Shown here one piece after another: positions 33,696 through 44,311 of a stretch of 64,000 nt of DNA (position 1 is its first letter; each line of letters begins with the position of its first letter). The notes beneath the pieces are model-generated. The model was not told the DNA's origin. It saw only the letters and a program-made list of their open reading frames with translations, and made no database searches. The DNA comes from Cynocephalus volans (Eukaryota > Chordata > Mammalia > Dermoptera > Cynocephalidae), in NCBI RefSeq assembly GCF_027409185.1, contig NC_084467.1:14126501-14190500 (forward strand), read 5' to 3'. A program made the position numbers and the translations under genes.

Positions 33696-34890
33696 CAGGA
33701 ATATTGAAATCTTCAACTGTAATTATGTATTTGTATTTCTTCATGTAGTTCTATCAATTTTGCTTTACATATTTTAAGGTCTATTGGTGGTTGCATAAAC
33801 ATTTAGGATTGTTATATACTCTTGATGAACTGACCCCCCTATTTTTTTGTTCTGAAATCTACTTTGACTGGTATTAGTATAGCCACTCCATCTTTCTTTT
33901 GATTAGTGTTAGTACAGTATACCTTTTTCTTCCTTTTACTTTTTACTTGTGTCTTTATATTTTAAACAGTTTCTTGCAGACAGCATTTCACTGGGTCTTA
34001 CACTCTTTTTTATTCAAGCTGACAGTCTCTGACTTTTAATTGGTGTCTATAGACCATTTACATTTAAAATAATTATCAGTATGTTTAGGTTTAAATCTGT
34101 TATCTTGCTATTTTTTCCATTGATTTTATCTGTTATTTGTTTTTTATTTCCACTTTCCCTGCCTTCTTTTGGATAATCACTTTTTATGATTCCCTTTTAT
34201 CTCCAACATCACTTATTAGCTACTCACATACTTGTTTGTTTTTTAGTGGTTGCTCTAGAGTTTACAATATGCATCTTTAACTTGCTATCATCAAAAACTA
34301 CTATGCGACTTCACACATGGAGTCAAAACCATAAATGTTGTTCTTTTACTCCATCCTCTCACCTTCTGTGCTAGGTTGTCATACATTTTTACTCCCACAG
34401 ATTTTACAAACCCTGCATTATATTGTTGTTATCTTTGCTTTAAACAGAGAAATATCTCTTAGAGATTTTTTAAATTATAAAAATATATTTTTTATACTTA
34501 TCCACATATTTACCATTTCCAGCATTTTTTTATTCCTTTATGTATATCCAGATTTCTATCTGGTATCATTTTTCTTTTGCCTAAAGAATTTGTTGTTACG
34601 TGTCTTATATTGGTAATTAATTCTCTCATCTTTTGTTTGTCTAAAAAAACCTTCATTTTGCCTTAATTAAAAAAAAAAATTCGGTAGGTATGAATTACAA
34701 ATTTCAGTACTTTAAAGATGTCACTTTATTGTCTTCTGGATTACATAGTTTCTGGTGAGAAATCTGTTTTTATTCTGATCTTTTTTTCTCGATATATAAT
34801 GTGCCTGTTTTCTCTGGCTATTTTAAGATTTTCTCTTGATCACTGATTTCTATTGATTGCATTATGGTGTAACATAACAGGGGTTTTATT

Positions 34891-35063
34891 TCTTTTTTTT
34901 TTTTTTAATAGAAGATGACTGGTAAGGGGATCTTAACCATTGACTTTGTGTCAGCACCACACTCTCCCATATGAGCTAACCGGCCATCCCTATATAGGGA
35001 TCCGAACCCGTGGCCTTGGTGTTATCAGCACCACACTCTCCCAAGTGAGTCACGGGCCAGCCC
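34891..35063 (-). repeat. tRNA-Ile-derived SINE, dimer (CYN-like), antisense
   Basis: Poly(T) at the left; then complements of the right unit ending 'agctaaccggccatccc', the linker 'tatatagggatccgaaccc' and the left unit 'caagtgagtcacgggccagc'. A-box and B-box-like words from the tRNA ancestor persist in both halves. Nested in old L1. Confidence 0.85.
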
Positions 35064-35399
35064 CTGTGTTTTCCTTATGTTTATTCTTTTGGGGGAGGTT
35101 TATTGAGCTTCTTGGGTCTGTAGGTTTATAGTTTTCATCAAATTTTTAAATATTTTGGCTATTATTTCTTCAAATTTTTCCCATATTCTTCCCCTTCTGG
35201 GTCTCCAGTCACCCACACGTTAGATCACTTGACTCCACAGGTCACTAACATGCTGTTTATTTTTTTCCTTTCTTTAGTCTGTGTCCTTTGCTTTGGATAG
35301 TGTCTATTGCTATTCTATTTCTACTCTATTTTTAAATTCACTGATCTTTTCTTCTGAAGCATCTAATCTGCTTTAATTTCATGCCATGTATTTTTCTTT

Positions 35400-35504
35400 C
35401 TTTTTTTTTTTTTTTTTTGGCAGTTGGCCAGTATGGCGATCTGAACCCTTGACCTCGGTGTTACTGGCACCATGCTCTAACCAAGTGAGCTAACTGGCCA
35501 GCCC
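35400..35504 (-). repeat. tRNA-Ile-derived SINE, monomer, antisense
   Basis: Poly(T) followed by one tRNA-like unit only: 'gaacccttgacctcggtg' (B-box side) and 'ctaaccaagtgagctaactg' (A-box side), ending 'gccagccc'. Flanks 'gtatttttctttc' and 'gtgcttttcatttc' are a plausible decayed target duplication. Confidence 0.8.
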
Positions 35505-35545
35505 AGAGTGCTTTTCATTTCACATATTCTATAGGCTCACCTCCC

Positions 35546-36615
35546 TTATTTCCCTGTTCTCAGTGGCAATCCTGGGCTGCCTGTTTCCAGTGTCTGAAAA
35601 CCACTGCTTCATGTATCTTGTCTGATTTTCTAGCTGTTTAAGATGGGAGGGTAACTCTGGCTCCTCTTTCTCCACTACAGCCACAAGTGAAATTCACACT
35701 TGTTTTAAAACCATCAAGGTAAGCCACTTAAGTTGCTAAATGAGGACCCAAGAAGCATATGCAGACTTGTACTGAGGTGAGAGTTCTGTTCACTGCAGGA
35801 CTTTTGCTTTGTTGAATGGGGTTTCCAAATTTCAAGCCAGAGCAGATTATTCAGAACAAAGACTTAGTGCCACCACTAGGAATCTTCTGCCTACCCCCAG
35901 AATTCAGCTTCTTTTCGAAAAAAAGGATTGAACAAATACTGAAATAATTGTATTTCAAGGGGCACGAAACTATTAGCCTTCCCTAGACACTCCCGTGTCT
36001 CCCTCTGCACGACAAGGAACACTAGGATTTGGGGAAGCCTGCTTCCCATTTCTCCATGGGAAAGGAGAAATCTATCAACTAGTAATGTGTCTTGCCTGCC
36101 CATCTGATCACGTTGCTGATAACTGGCACCTTTGCTCCTCCACCTTTGGGGTACAGTGCAGGCCTCTGCATGGCCTGCAGTGAATGCCCCTGGAGATCTG
36201 ATACACCAGCAGCTCCAGCCACACCAAACCGCCCGTGTCCTTCTGAGTGCCACCAGTCCTGTTTGAGCAGTATCTGTTTACATGACTTCTTCCCCATTCA
36301 AGGTAAATTACCTTCTCCTTTTTACAGCTGCCCAACATGAAGGTAACAACATCTACTTCCTTGTCATTCAAATGGGAGGGGCAGGAGGAAGGGAGGGAGG
36401 TAAGACTTAATAACAGGGATGCAGCAGCACTAGGATCAGCTAATCTGACCTTGGGGGTCTTGTCCCCCCCACCCGCCACCACCTTGAGCTGGGCCAGGCT
36501 GCTTTGATCCCTGCCCTAAAGCCCTGCCAGCAAATAGATTAGAAGTTGAATCTCAGCAAGATCAGGATAATACGCATCATGATCCTTCAAACACTTAAGT
36601 CCTAGAATAATCAGT
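35546..36615. other. Intergenic sequence, nothing recognised
   Basis: Unique DNA with several overlapping ~120-codon frames on the minus strand (35891-36482) that share no known domain. No gene is called. Confidence 0.45.
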
Positions 36616-36617
36616 AC

Positions 36618-36860
36618 AGTATAGGCTGGGGAGTCAGAAAAAACTTGGGATGCAAATCTTGGCTTCCCCACTCACCAGCTTTGTGCTTTCAGGTAAGTTA
36701 TCTCTGTCTCTAAGCCATAGAGATTGGCCATGACATGAGTACATGACCTTAGCCCACCTCATCAGGATGTTGTCAGATTAAATGAGACAGTACATGTGAA
36801 GCACTTAGCACAGTACCCAGTACATGAAAAGACTTAATGAATATTAGCTGTTGTAGGAAT
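36618..36860 (+). repeat. MIR SINE, sense
   Basis: 'tgcaaatcttggcttcccca', 'ctcaccagctttgtgctttc' and 'gtgaagcacttagcacagta' match nearly the full MIR. Confidence 0.85.
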
Positions 36861-38308
36861 AGGAACTGCCTGTCCACACTTACCACTAGGCTACAAGTCT
36901 TACTGGTGATGAGCAGAAGAGAGTCCATCATCAGGTTAGACTTCAGCTGGGCTTTCTGCCTTCAATGTGTTTCAGCACGGTTTATAGAATCAGACAAGCA
37001 AATTCAGGTTTCTGCTTGACATCTAGCACACAAATTAGTTTCTACATGGACTCCCGACATAGAACTCTTTCTCTTATTGAATAAAGGAACGAAAGCTCAT
37101 CTGGCTGACTGGTTGGTTGACTGTTCTTCCACAAGTAACTCGCGAACAAGGAGGGGGCGAGATCTATATCTGAACTGACTTCTATATAGCACAGCCAGTT
37201 GGGATGTTGGCCAAATTTTCTGAGCTAGAAATGAAAAAGGAATGTTTTTCTCTTGTTTGTAGGAACCCAATCTGCCTTCAGGGCTGTATATTTCATAAGG
37301 TGTCTACTGGATCCCACATTTGTTGGTTTGGGGGAGTCTTGGTCATAATTCCAAATCTTTTTCTCAATATTGTTAGCATTATCAACTGTGTGAATGATGA
37401 TTTATTTTATAGTTCCTGCTGAGAAGACCATCTCAGATGACAACTGCCCCTCACCATGCTGGGCTGAGTTTATGCTATGCATCCACCCACCCCCAAAAGG
37501 CTGATACACAACAAGAAATTGCCGAGTTCTGGTGGTTTCACAATTCCTGGCAAGAAAGTAGAATGAATGCAATTGGTCTCCCCTTGTGGCCTTGGCCACA
37601 CTAAGAATAGAAAGATTTTTTTTGAAAGTTGTAAATGGAAGAGTGAAAAGTAATTGTTTTTTACTTTCCAATTAGCTGGGCCGTGTTACAGATGATCAAG
37701 GGACCACTGGGCATATAAGGCATTTCTGCCCTTTCTTTGGTAAGCTGCCCACCTGGTCATACTGGGCTGGGACAGAAACCATTGTGTGACCAAGGAACAG
37801 ATATGCCTGCCGAAGAAAAAAGCTCACCTGCTCAAAAGAATAGTATCAGGTAGTCTAGGAAATACTGTTACACACTTTTCTATAAATGCTGTGTAGACCT
37901 TTCATCTCTTAAAAGGCTACACACCTCCCCACTTTATAGAGAATTTAGCAAGCAAGAGACCCTTCTCCAATTCATAGTACCCAATCCCATTTAGCATAAC
38001 TCCTGGGCTCAGAACTCAGTTCAAGTATTAAGTCAAAGAACTTAGGAACAGTTTGTTCTCTTAAGTAGATCAACTTTAATTTCCCTGCCTTTGGTCCATG
38101 CCATTAGTGCGTAAATGGTACAAATTTAACTCTGTACACAGTGCCTGAGAGCCTCCAACCTTTATAGCCGGGTGAGCAGTGTGTGTGGGTGTCTGTGTGT
38201 CTGCATGTGTGGTGGGAGGAGTAAGATATAGGGATAATAAATAAAATATACTGACTGTCCACCTGCTCCCAAAAACTTGCCCCTGGAGACCAGCTACAAG
38301 GTGCCTTT
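36861..38308. other. Intergenic sequence, nothing recognised
   Basis: Unique moderately AT-rich DNA. Includes a short TG-rich patch at 38178-38212. No gene. Confidence 0.45.
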
Positions 38309-38514
38309 AAGATGCTCAAGGCTGGGGCTGGACCATGGCTCACTTGGGAGAGTGTGGGGCTGATGGCACCAAGACCACAGGTTTGGGTCCCTATATAGAG
38401 GATGGCCAGTTGGCTCACTTTGGAGAGCGTGGTGCTGACAACACCAAGTCAAGGGTTGAGATCCCCTTCCCGGTCATCTTTAAAAAATAAAAAAATTTTA
38501 AAAAGATGCTCAAG
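38309..38514 (+). repeat. tRNA-Ile-derived SINE, dimer (CYN-like), with 12-bp target duplication
   Basis: SINE body 38321-38502: left unit 'gctggggctggaccatggct', linker 'ccctatatagaggatggcc', right unit 'gacaacaccaagtcaaggg' and an A-rich tail. AAGATGCTCAAG occurs at 38309-38320 and 38503-38514, an exact target duplication. Confidence 0.9.
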
Positions 38515-39298
38515 CCTGAGACAGCTGACAAATTGACCCCAGATTCCTGTCACACCTAGAGATTCACACTGCTGTAGTCCCTAGAGGGCTTAGTGCCACC
38601 TTGTGCACACAGGAAGAACTGTTTGGGGGCCAATTGCAGAGGTCACCCACACTCTCTACCTCCCTGTCTACCACTTTCCTGTGTCACCAGGGTAACCAAC
38701 ACATCACCCACAACCCCCGCAGGTACAGCAGTCAGGCAGCCAGAAGGTCAACGCTAATGAAAGATGCTATCTGGAAAACCAGTGCCAAGCCAAGCTGACA
38801 CAATTAGCTGTATTTGTGGTCCTTGAGGTTTGGCAAGTGAGGATGGGGTGGGAAGACAGTCGGAGTGGGGGACATCCTCTTCCTAAGCCTTGGAACAAAG
38901 AGAGCAATTTGGATGGCTTCCAGACAGCGATAGCAACTTTCCGAGTGGCTATCTAATTAGTGCCTGCCCAGCTTCCGAAAGACGGCTACACACAGGAAAT
39001 AAAACAGGAACACTTGGCTTCCCCTCAGCTCCAGCCCATGGACTTTTGGGATATTGACAGCTTCAGGTTCAGCCTTCATTGCCACAATTCCAATGTCAGG
39101 GGATGTTTCCCCCCGCCCAAAAAAAGTGTCATTCGCGTCATTGGCGTTTGGAGTGCAAGTTAATAGTGCTGTTGACATCCTACATACCCTCGAGCCACTT
39201 AAGAAGAGCCATTAGTTCTCTGAGGTTGATGGGGAAAGGAGAAACATGTATGTGGCAATAGATGTCCTTTTTACAAGGTTTTTAATTTTCCAATGAGC
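38515..39298. other. Intergenic sequence; possibly conserved block 38790-39140
   Basis: Non-repetitive text such as 'gacacaattagctgtatttg', 'tggctatctaattagtgcc' and 'ttcattgccacaattcc' has the feel of a conserved non-coding element, with TAATTA-like words. Conservation cannot be tested here. Confidence 0.35.
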
Positions 39299-39299
39299 C

Positions 39300-39445
39300 A
39301 AGTTTACGTCTATATGATCTTGAGCAAGCGGATTAACCTAGACTAGTCCTGATTTTCTAATCTGTGAAGGAGGATTAATAATCACACACAGCCTGCAAAG
39401 TGTTGTGAGAATCTATGACAAGGGTGTAGTTTGGTAGATGTTCAA
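39300..39445 (+). repeat. MIR SINE, sense
   Basis: 'gatcttgagcaagcggatta', 'gattttctaatctgtgaagg' and 'aaagtgttgtgagaatct' match MIR. Confidence 0.7.
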
Positions 39446-39624
39446 GAAACGGTATGTCACAATGGTGACAGTAATGACGACGATGCCGGTGTTGATGAAG
39501 ATGACGGGGACGATATTTACCTCCCCTCGGTGCTCTTGTTTCCCAGAATGGGGGAACTCAGCAAACACTGTAAAGAGGGTCTGATGGTGGATAAGCTCCT
39601 GCACTGGCCCTCTCTGCACACTGA

Positions 39625-39850
39625 GCATAATAATGATAATTACCGTCGGTGGAGAATACGCCACCCTTTTCAAAGCGCTTTCCCATGTGCTATGTCACTC
39701 GCACCCCTGCAGGACTCTGTGAGGAGGTTGCTGTTATTACCCTCGGTTTACAGATGAAAAAACACAAGATCCAGAAGTTTAAGAACCTCGCCTACGGTCA
39801 CCACCAGAGGCAAGCAAAATAGCCAGGTCTTGCACTTGAGCCTTGAGACT
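39625..39850 (-). repeat. MIR SINE, antisense
   Basis: 'cataataatgataattaccg', 'tcggtttacagatgaaaaaa' and 'agaacctcgcctacggtcac' are the complement of MIR. Confidence 0.75.
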
Positions 39851-40040
39851 CAAATCTGGTATTCTTCCTTCGGCACAGATATCGCCTCCCAAGCATTTCG
39901 GGGAATAAGGAGAGAAGCTTATGACATTGATTGAGGTGGTCTCACCCACGGATTTGTAATAAGAGACAGAGAGAGCGCGTCAGCTTACAGGAGAGATGGT
40001 GAGTTAATAGGAGCTCAGTAAAAAAGCCAGAATTCCAAAG

Positions 40041-40403
40041 TACAGATTCTCCTCGACTTATGACAGGATTATGTCCCATTGTAAGTTGAAGATAACATCG
40101 TGGAAAATACATTTAATACACCTAACCTAGCAAACACCCTAGCTTAGCCTAGCCTACCTTAAACGTGCTCTGAACACTTACATGAGCCTGTAGCTGGGCA
40201 AGATCATCTAACACAAAGCCTACTTTATAATAAAGTGCTGAGCATCTTAACGCACTTGGTTTAATACTGCACTGAAATTGAAAAACAGACTGGTCGTGTG
40301 GGTACCGGAAGGACAGTTTCTATTGATTGTGTATCACTTTTGCACCATCCCGAAGTCGAAAAATCATGAAGTCGAACCATCGTTAAGTCGGGGACCATTT
40401 GTA
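40041..40403. mobile_element. Tigger/pogo-like non-autonomous DNA transposon, complete
   Basis: The body 40043-40401 (359 bp) is flanked by TA on both sides. Its ends are inverted repeats: 'cagattctcctcgacttatg' at the left and the complement of 'aagtcggggaccatttg' at the right. CAG...TTG ends at a TA target fit the Tc1/mariner-pogo (Tigger) group. Interior text 'gtgctctgaacacttacatg' and 'caaagcctactttataataa' belongs to a widespread mammalian family. There is no transposase. Confidence 0.8.
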
Positions 40404-40414
40404 CATTGAAAGAA

Positions 40415-40915
40415 GCTATTTTTGTTATCTATTGCTGCATCACGAACCACCCCAAAATTTCGCAGCTCAAAACAATCACTCATTTTCTCTCATGTTGCTG
40501 GAAGTTGGCAGGACACAGGTGGGCTGCAGTCATCCGGGGGCTATTCTGGCTCACTCACAGTTGATATTGGCCATTGACTGAGACCTCGGCAGCCGAGTCT
40601 CTGTGCTCCTCCATGTGGCCTCTCCATGTGGCTCGGGCTTCTCACAGCTGGGCAGCTGGGTTCTGAAAGGGAGAATTTCAAGAGCAAACATTACAAAATG
40701 GAGGAGAGAAAAGCTGCCAGTTTTGTTAAGACCTGGGCTCAGAAGTCCCGGAACATCATGTCCACTACCTTCTGTGGATCACAGCAGGGCAGGGCCAGCC
40801 CACATCCAAAGAGAAGGGACATACACTCCACCTCACGAAGTGAGAAGAGGCAGGAGTGTGCAGGGAGGGGGGCTGACGGTGGCCTTCTTTGGAGACCAGG
40901 TATCTCAGAAGCTGA
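40415..40915 (-). repeat. MLT1-type MaLR LTR, antisense
   Basis: 'gttatctattgctgcatcac' then 'gaaccaccccaaaatttcgc' is the complement of an MLT1 3' end. Later text ('cacatccaaagagaaggga') continues the LTR. Diverged. Confidence 0.65.
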
Positions 40916-40929
40916 GTTCTCTCCTTTTC

Positions 40930-41065
40930 AGGCATGAATTAAATAATAATTGCAACTTACTAAGTGAAGGCTGTGCACCAGGTGATTTACATGTGTCATC
41001 TCTAGTCTCACTACACAGGTAGGGATTATGGAGATGAAGGGAGTTGTCCAAGGTGTCACCTCCAG
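40930..41065 (-). repeat. MIR SINE, antisense
   Basis: 'ataataattgcaacttacta' and 'gtgcaccaggtgatttacat' are the complement of MIR. Confidence 0.7.
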
Positions 41066-41082
41066 ACACAACATTCAGATGG

Positions 41083-41490
41083 TGTATTAGTCCATTTCTG
41101 CTGTTTGTGACAAAATACCTGGAAACCTGGTGATTTATAAAGAAAATGAAATGTATTGCTTACATTTTCTGAGGCAGGGAAGTCCAAAGTCCAGGGAACA
41201 TATCAGGTGAGGGTCTTGGTGGTGATGACAGTGACCTGGGTATCTCACATGGCAGAAATGGCAGAGCAGAGAGCAACTAACCTCTCATGTGCTCTTCTTT
41301 TAAAGCCCTCAGAACCACGCCCCTGACCACCATTTTTAATCCATTCACTACTGCACAGTCCTACAATCCAATCACCTCTTCAAGTCCCCACCTTTCAATT
41401 ACCATAATAGGATTTCCCACCCTCAACAGTTACAATAGGAATTAAGCTTCTAATATGTGAACTTTGGGGACACAATTCAATCAACCCACA
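41083..41490 (-). repeat. MaLR-type solitary LTR, antisense
   Basis: It begins 'tgtattagtccatttctgct' and carries 'caatcacctcttcaagtccc' and 'gtccaaagtccagggaacat'. Its complement aligns throughout with the LTR at 15010-15400. The two copies are the same subfamily in opposite orientations. Confidence 0.8.
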
Positions 41491-41777
41491 GCAGAGGAGG
41501 AAAAAAGGGTCATCTCTGCCTGGGTGTTCTTTCTAGAAGAGAGAAATGTTTCCTGGCATTTTCTCCTCCCTCTTCTACAACAGATTTCCTCTTCCTCCTC
41601 CTTGGCTGAAGATTGAATTGTGCTTGCATGTCCATTGCTAAGTAAGTCACCAGCAAGGTTATCATGAGTGGTGTAAGCAGGTGCTTCCTCACCTGAGAAT
41701 TGATATGTGTGCACCTCTCTGGATGTGACCATTCTGGGGTTTCTGACCACCCACCCCACACCCAGCTATCATGGGGA

Positions 41778-42360
41778 CTGTAGGAAAAATATAGGAAAAA
41801 GGTCAGGGCCTCTCAGATGTTCAGAATCTGGCCGAGCATTTGATGTAAATATGTGTGTGTGCCCAGAAGTTCCTTGGTTATTGTCTAATGTAATTGTGCA
41901 TGTGCACCCAGGTGTCCCTGGGTTGTCTGACTCGCACCCAGGTGTCCTGGGTTATCAGACTTAAGTATAAAGGACACGTGGCTCTGATCTATATTGCTTC
42001 CCCATGCCCCCAGGGGGCCACAGGGAGGTCGCTATTGCTGCTAGAGGCTGTTGCTGCAAGCTGTTCCTTCCAGGGCCCCCAGGACCCTCTGAGAGGCCAC
42101 TGCTTCTGCTTCTGGAGGCTGCCATAAGCTGCTGATGCTGCTGCTATGGAAGCTGAGAACTGAGCTCATGTCGTCTGCCAATGGATCCCAGGATCTTTCC
42201 CAATTACCTAGCGTGGACCTGCGTGTGAGGGGTCTGGTGAAACAGTCTATATATAAGGGGTCTGTGGTGCAGTCTGTACAATGAATTTGAAGGGTCTGTG
42301 GGCCCTAGCTTCAGCCATAGTCCTAACAATAAAATTGGCTACATCAGCAGGATTCCGACA
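41778..42360 (+). repeat. ERV LTR with TATA and polyadenylation signals
   Basis: Candidate TG...CA element. TATAAA at 41966-41971 and AATAAA at 42328-42333 lie in the expected U3/R order, though their spacing is long. U3 contains two near-copies of 'gcacccaggtgtcc' (41905 and 41935). The interior has CTG/GCT-rich text. No retroviral genes follow, so it is solitary. Boundaries are approximate and no target duplication was found. Confidence 0.5.
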
Positions 42361-43148
42361 ATTGCCTTAACCAGACCCAGACAAGGACAAAAGGGTTGAT
42401 CTCTCAGCTGTGATAATCACTTGGGTGGTGGTGGAGAAACAGATGCTGGGAAATCAACCACAAAGACCATCCTGGCTAGAAAACCACAAAACCAGCACCA
42501 AAGCCCTATTTCTTTCCCTTCTAAAGCCCACATTCTTTCCATTAGTCTCTAAACATCTCAGAACACATGTGATAATTAAGGAAGCCCTGGCTTCCTCCCT
42601 GTGCTTTCATGACAATCGTCACGAGGCACGAGTGGGGGGTGTTCCCTGTGACTTTGTCTCCAAAGCTGCCCTCCACCATGACGGGCCATTGAGAGGAACC
42701 CTCACAGCACAGCCACGGGGGTGGGGGTGCCTAGGAGAAACTGCGCTCCTGCAGGCCAGGACTTTGGGTTGGCATGGAGTGCACAGAGGCAGGTGGTCTG
42801 GTGCCTTGTGTTTCTCCAAGGGACCTCTCTCTCCAGCAGGACAGTCGGACTTTTTATGTGGCTGCTCAGGGCTCACAAGAGCATAAAAATAGAATCTTCC
42901 TGGCCTTCACTTCTGCTGTATTCTATTGTCTAATGTGAGTCAGTGGCCCAGCCCTGATTCAACATGGGATGAAATTACATGAGGAAATAAATGCAGTGGG
43001 GTGTGGTTCATGGTAGCCATCTTCAAAGACTATCGACCACCCGAGCAAATATTCAGAACTCTCAGCTGCGCCACTAGCATGTCGAATCCAGATTCTCTGT
43101 TAATTTCCCCCTGTAGATCCATCCAGAATTAAATCAGAAATGTAATGT
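42361..43148. other. Intergenic sequence, nothing recognised
   Basis: Unique DNA. The frame at 42410-42886 (158 codons) overlaps a minus-strand frame and has no known domain. Confidence 0.4.
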
Positions 43149-43318
43149 AAAGTTACGTTTTGTTTTTTTTTTTTGTCTTTTTCGTTATCGGCACTCAGCC
43201 AGTGAGTGCACCGGCCATTCCTATATAGGATCCGAACCCGCGGCAGGAGCGTCTCCGTGCTCCCAGCGCCGCACTCTCCCGAGTGCGCCACGGGCTCGGC
43301 CCCCTAAAATTATGTTTT
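43149..43318 (-). repeat. CpG-rich tRNA-derived SINE variant, antisense
   Basis: SINE body 43162-43305. Flanks AAAGTTACGTTTT and AAAATTATGTTTT are a 13-bp target duplication with two transitions. The left unit has the usual opening but its middle reads 'gggagcacggagacgctcct' in place of the typical 'aacaccaagg' text. The right unit is cut short soon after 'ggctgagtgccgataacg'. Many CpGs survive, so the copy is relatively young. Confidence 0.85.
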
Positions 43319-43856
43319 TCTCTCTGTAGTCTAACACCTTCGGAGTCCATGCCTTCCCATCTCCCCATTTTCTGGTAATGTGAATTAACAAAACAGTATC
43401 ATTCTTTGGGGATTTAACATGCTTGAATCTAACATTAGCCACAGCTCGAGAGGCAGACTAGATGCAGGTGGGGGTGGTCAGGAGGAAACATGGCTTCCCC
43501 TTGCAAGGAAGTCAGTCATTCCGAGATTTCCAAACAGGGCAGGATTCACTGACATGGGAGACTCAGTGAACTGGGGATTGCTCTGGTCATTAAAAGCCAC
43601 CCCCAAAAAGACTCAATCCCAGCACTCAAAGTTCCCGCTGTTTGAATGCATGCCCTGGTTCTCACTTAAGAGACCTATTGAGGCTGAGAATTCAACCTAT
43701 ATTGTAATTCAGCAATCTGCAGGTTTAAGCAAAGCAACTGATTTTTAGCTATGCTACAACTGTGGTTAACAGAGATAAATTACATTTAAGGCAGCTATAG
43801 AAGTTCTCTGGTTCTCATACTAGGCCTGGAGTCATAAATGCAGAGCCCTGAGCTTA
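43319..43856. other. Intergenic sequence, nothing recognised
   Basis: Unique sequence; the right part (43660-43790) with 'aatctgcaggtttaagcaaa' is AT-rich and could be regulatory. No gene. Confidence 0.4.
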
Positions 43857-44115
43857 TTGTTTTCTTTCTTTCTTTTTTTTTTTTTTTAATTTCTGAGGAT
43901 AGTTTTTTTGTTTGTTTGTTTGTTTGTTTGTTTTTTAATTTAATTTTATTTTATTTTGTCGATATACATTGTGGCTGATTATTGCTCCCCATCACCAAAA
44001 CCTCCCTCCCTCCCTTCTCCCTCCCCCTCTCCCCCAGCCATGTCCTTTCTGTTTGCTTGTCATATCAACTTCAAGTAGTTGTGGTTGTTATATCTTCTTC
44101 CCCCCCCCCCCGGTT

Positions 44116-44178
<63 letters not shown>

Positions 44179-44311
44179 TTATATATTAATTTTTAGCTCC
44201 CACCAATAAGTGAGAACATGTGGTATTTCTCTTTCTGTGCCTGACTTGTTTCACTTAATATAATTCTCTCAAGGTCCATCCATGAAATACTGCCATTTGT
44301 TTTCTTTCTTT
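43857..44311 (-). mobile_element. Young 5'-truncated L1 3' end with 15-bp target duplication
   Basis: TTGTTTTCTTTCTTT occurs at 43857-43871 and 44297-44311. Between them, poly(T) leads into the complement of an L1 3' UTR: 'cgatatacattgtggctgat', a pyrimidine-rich run (purine-rich G tract on the element strand) at about 44002-44036, and 'ccaccaataagtgagaacat'. The insertion is about 425 bp and includes a poly(C) and (GT)n tract. Confidence 0.9.
44100..44175 (+). repeat. Poly(C) followed by (GT)n microsatellite
   Basis: Twelve C at 44100-44111, then a pure (GT)~27 at 44121-44175. It lies inside the L1 3' UTR, so it arose after or within the insertion, and is probably length-variable. Confidence 0.95.

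Larger units (their letters stand above)
33090..35545 (-). mobile_element. Old L1 (L1M-type), antisense, with three nested insertions
   Basis: 'attttatcaattactgacat' resumes after the LTR as 'ggaatattgaaatcttcaac'. Then 'ctactttgactggtattagt', 'cccttttatctccaacatca' and 'tttattgagcttcttgggtc' are complements of old L1 sequence. An MLT1-type LTR (33185-33695) and two tRNA-Ile SINEs (34891, 35400) split it. Confidence 0.75.

Noticed and set aside
34940..35131. Repeated short ORFs sharing '-TLSQVSHGPAP-' at 34940, 38104 and 59710
   Set aside because: The shared peptide is the translated SINE, not a protein family.
35891..36482. Three overlapping minus-strand ORFs of 72-124 codons as a hidden gene
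   Set aside because: No homology recognised, no splice-consistent structure, and frames conflict with each other.
43969..44196. ORFs rich in Val-Cys repeats
   Set aside because: Direct translation of the (GT)n microsatellite.
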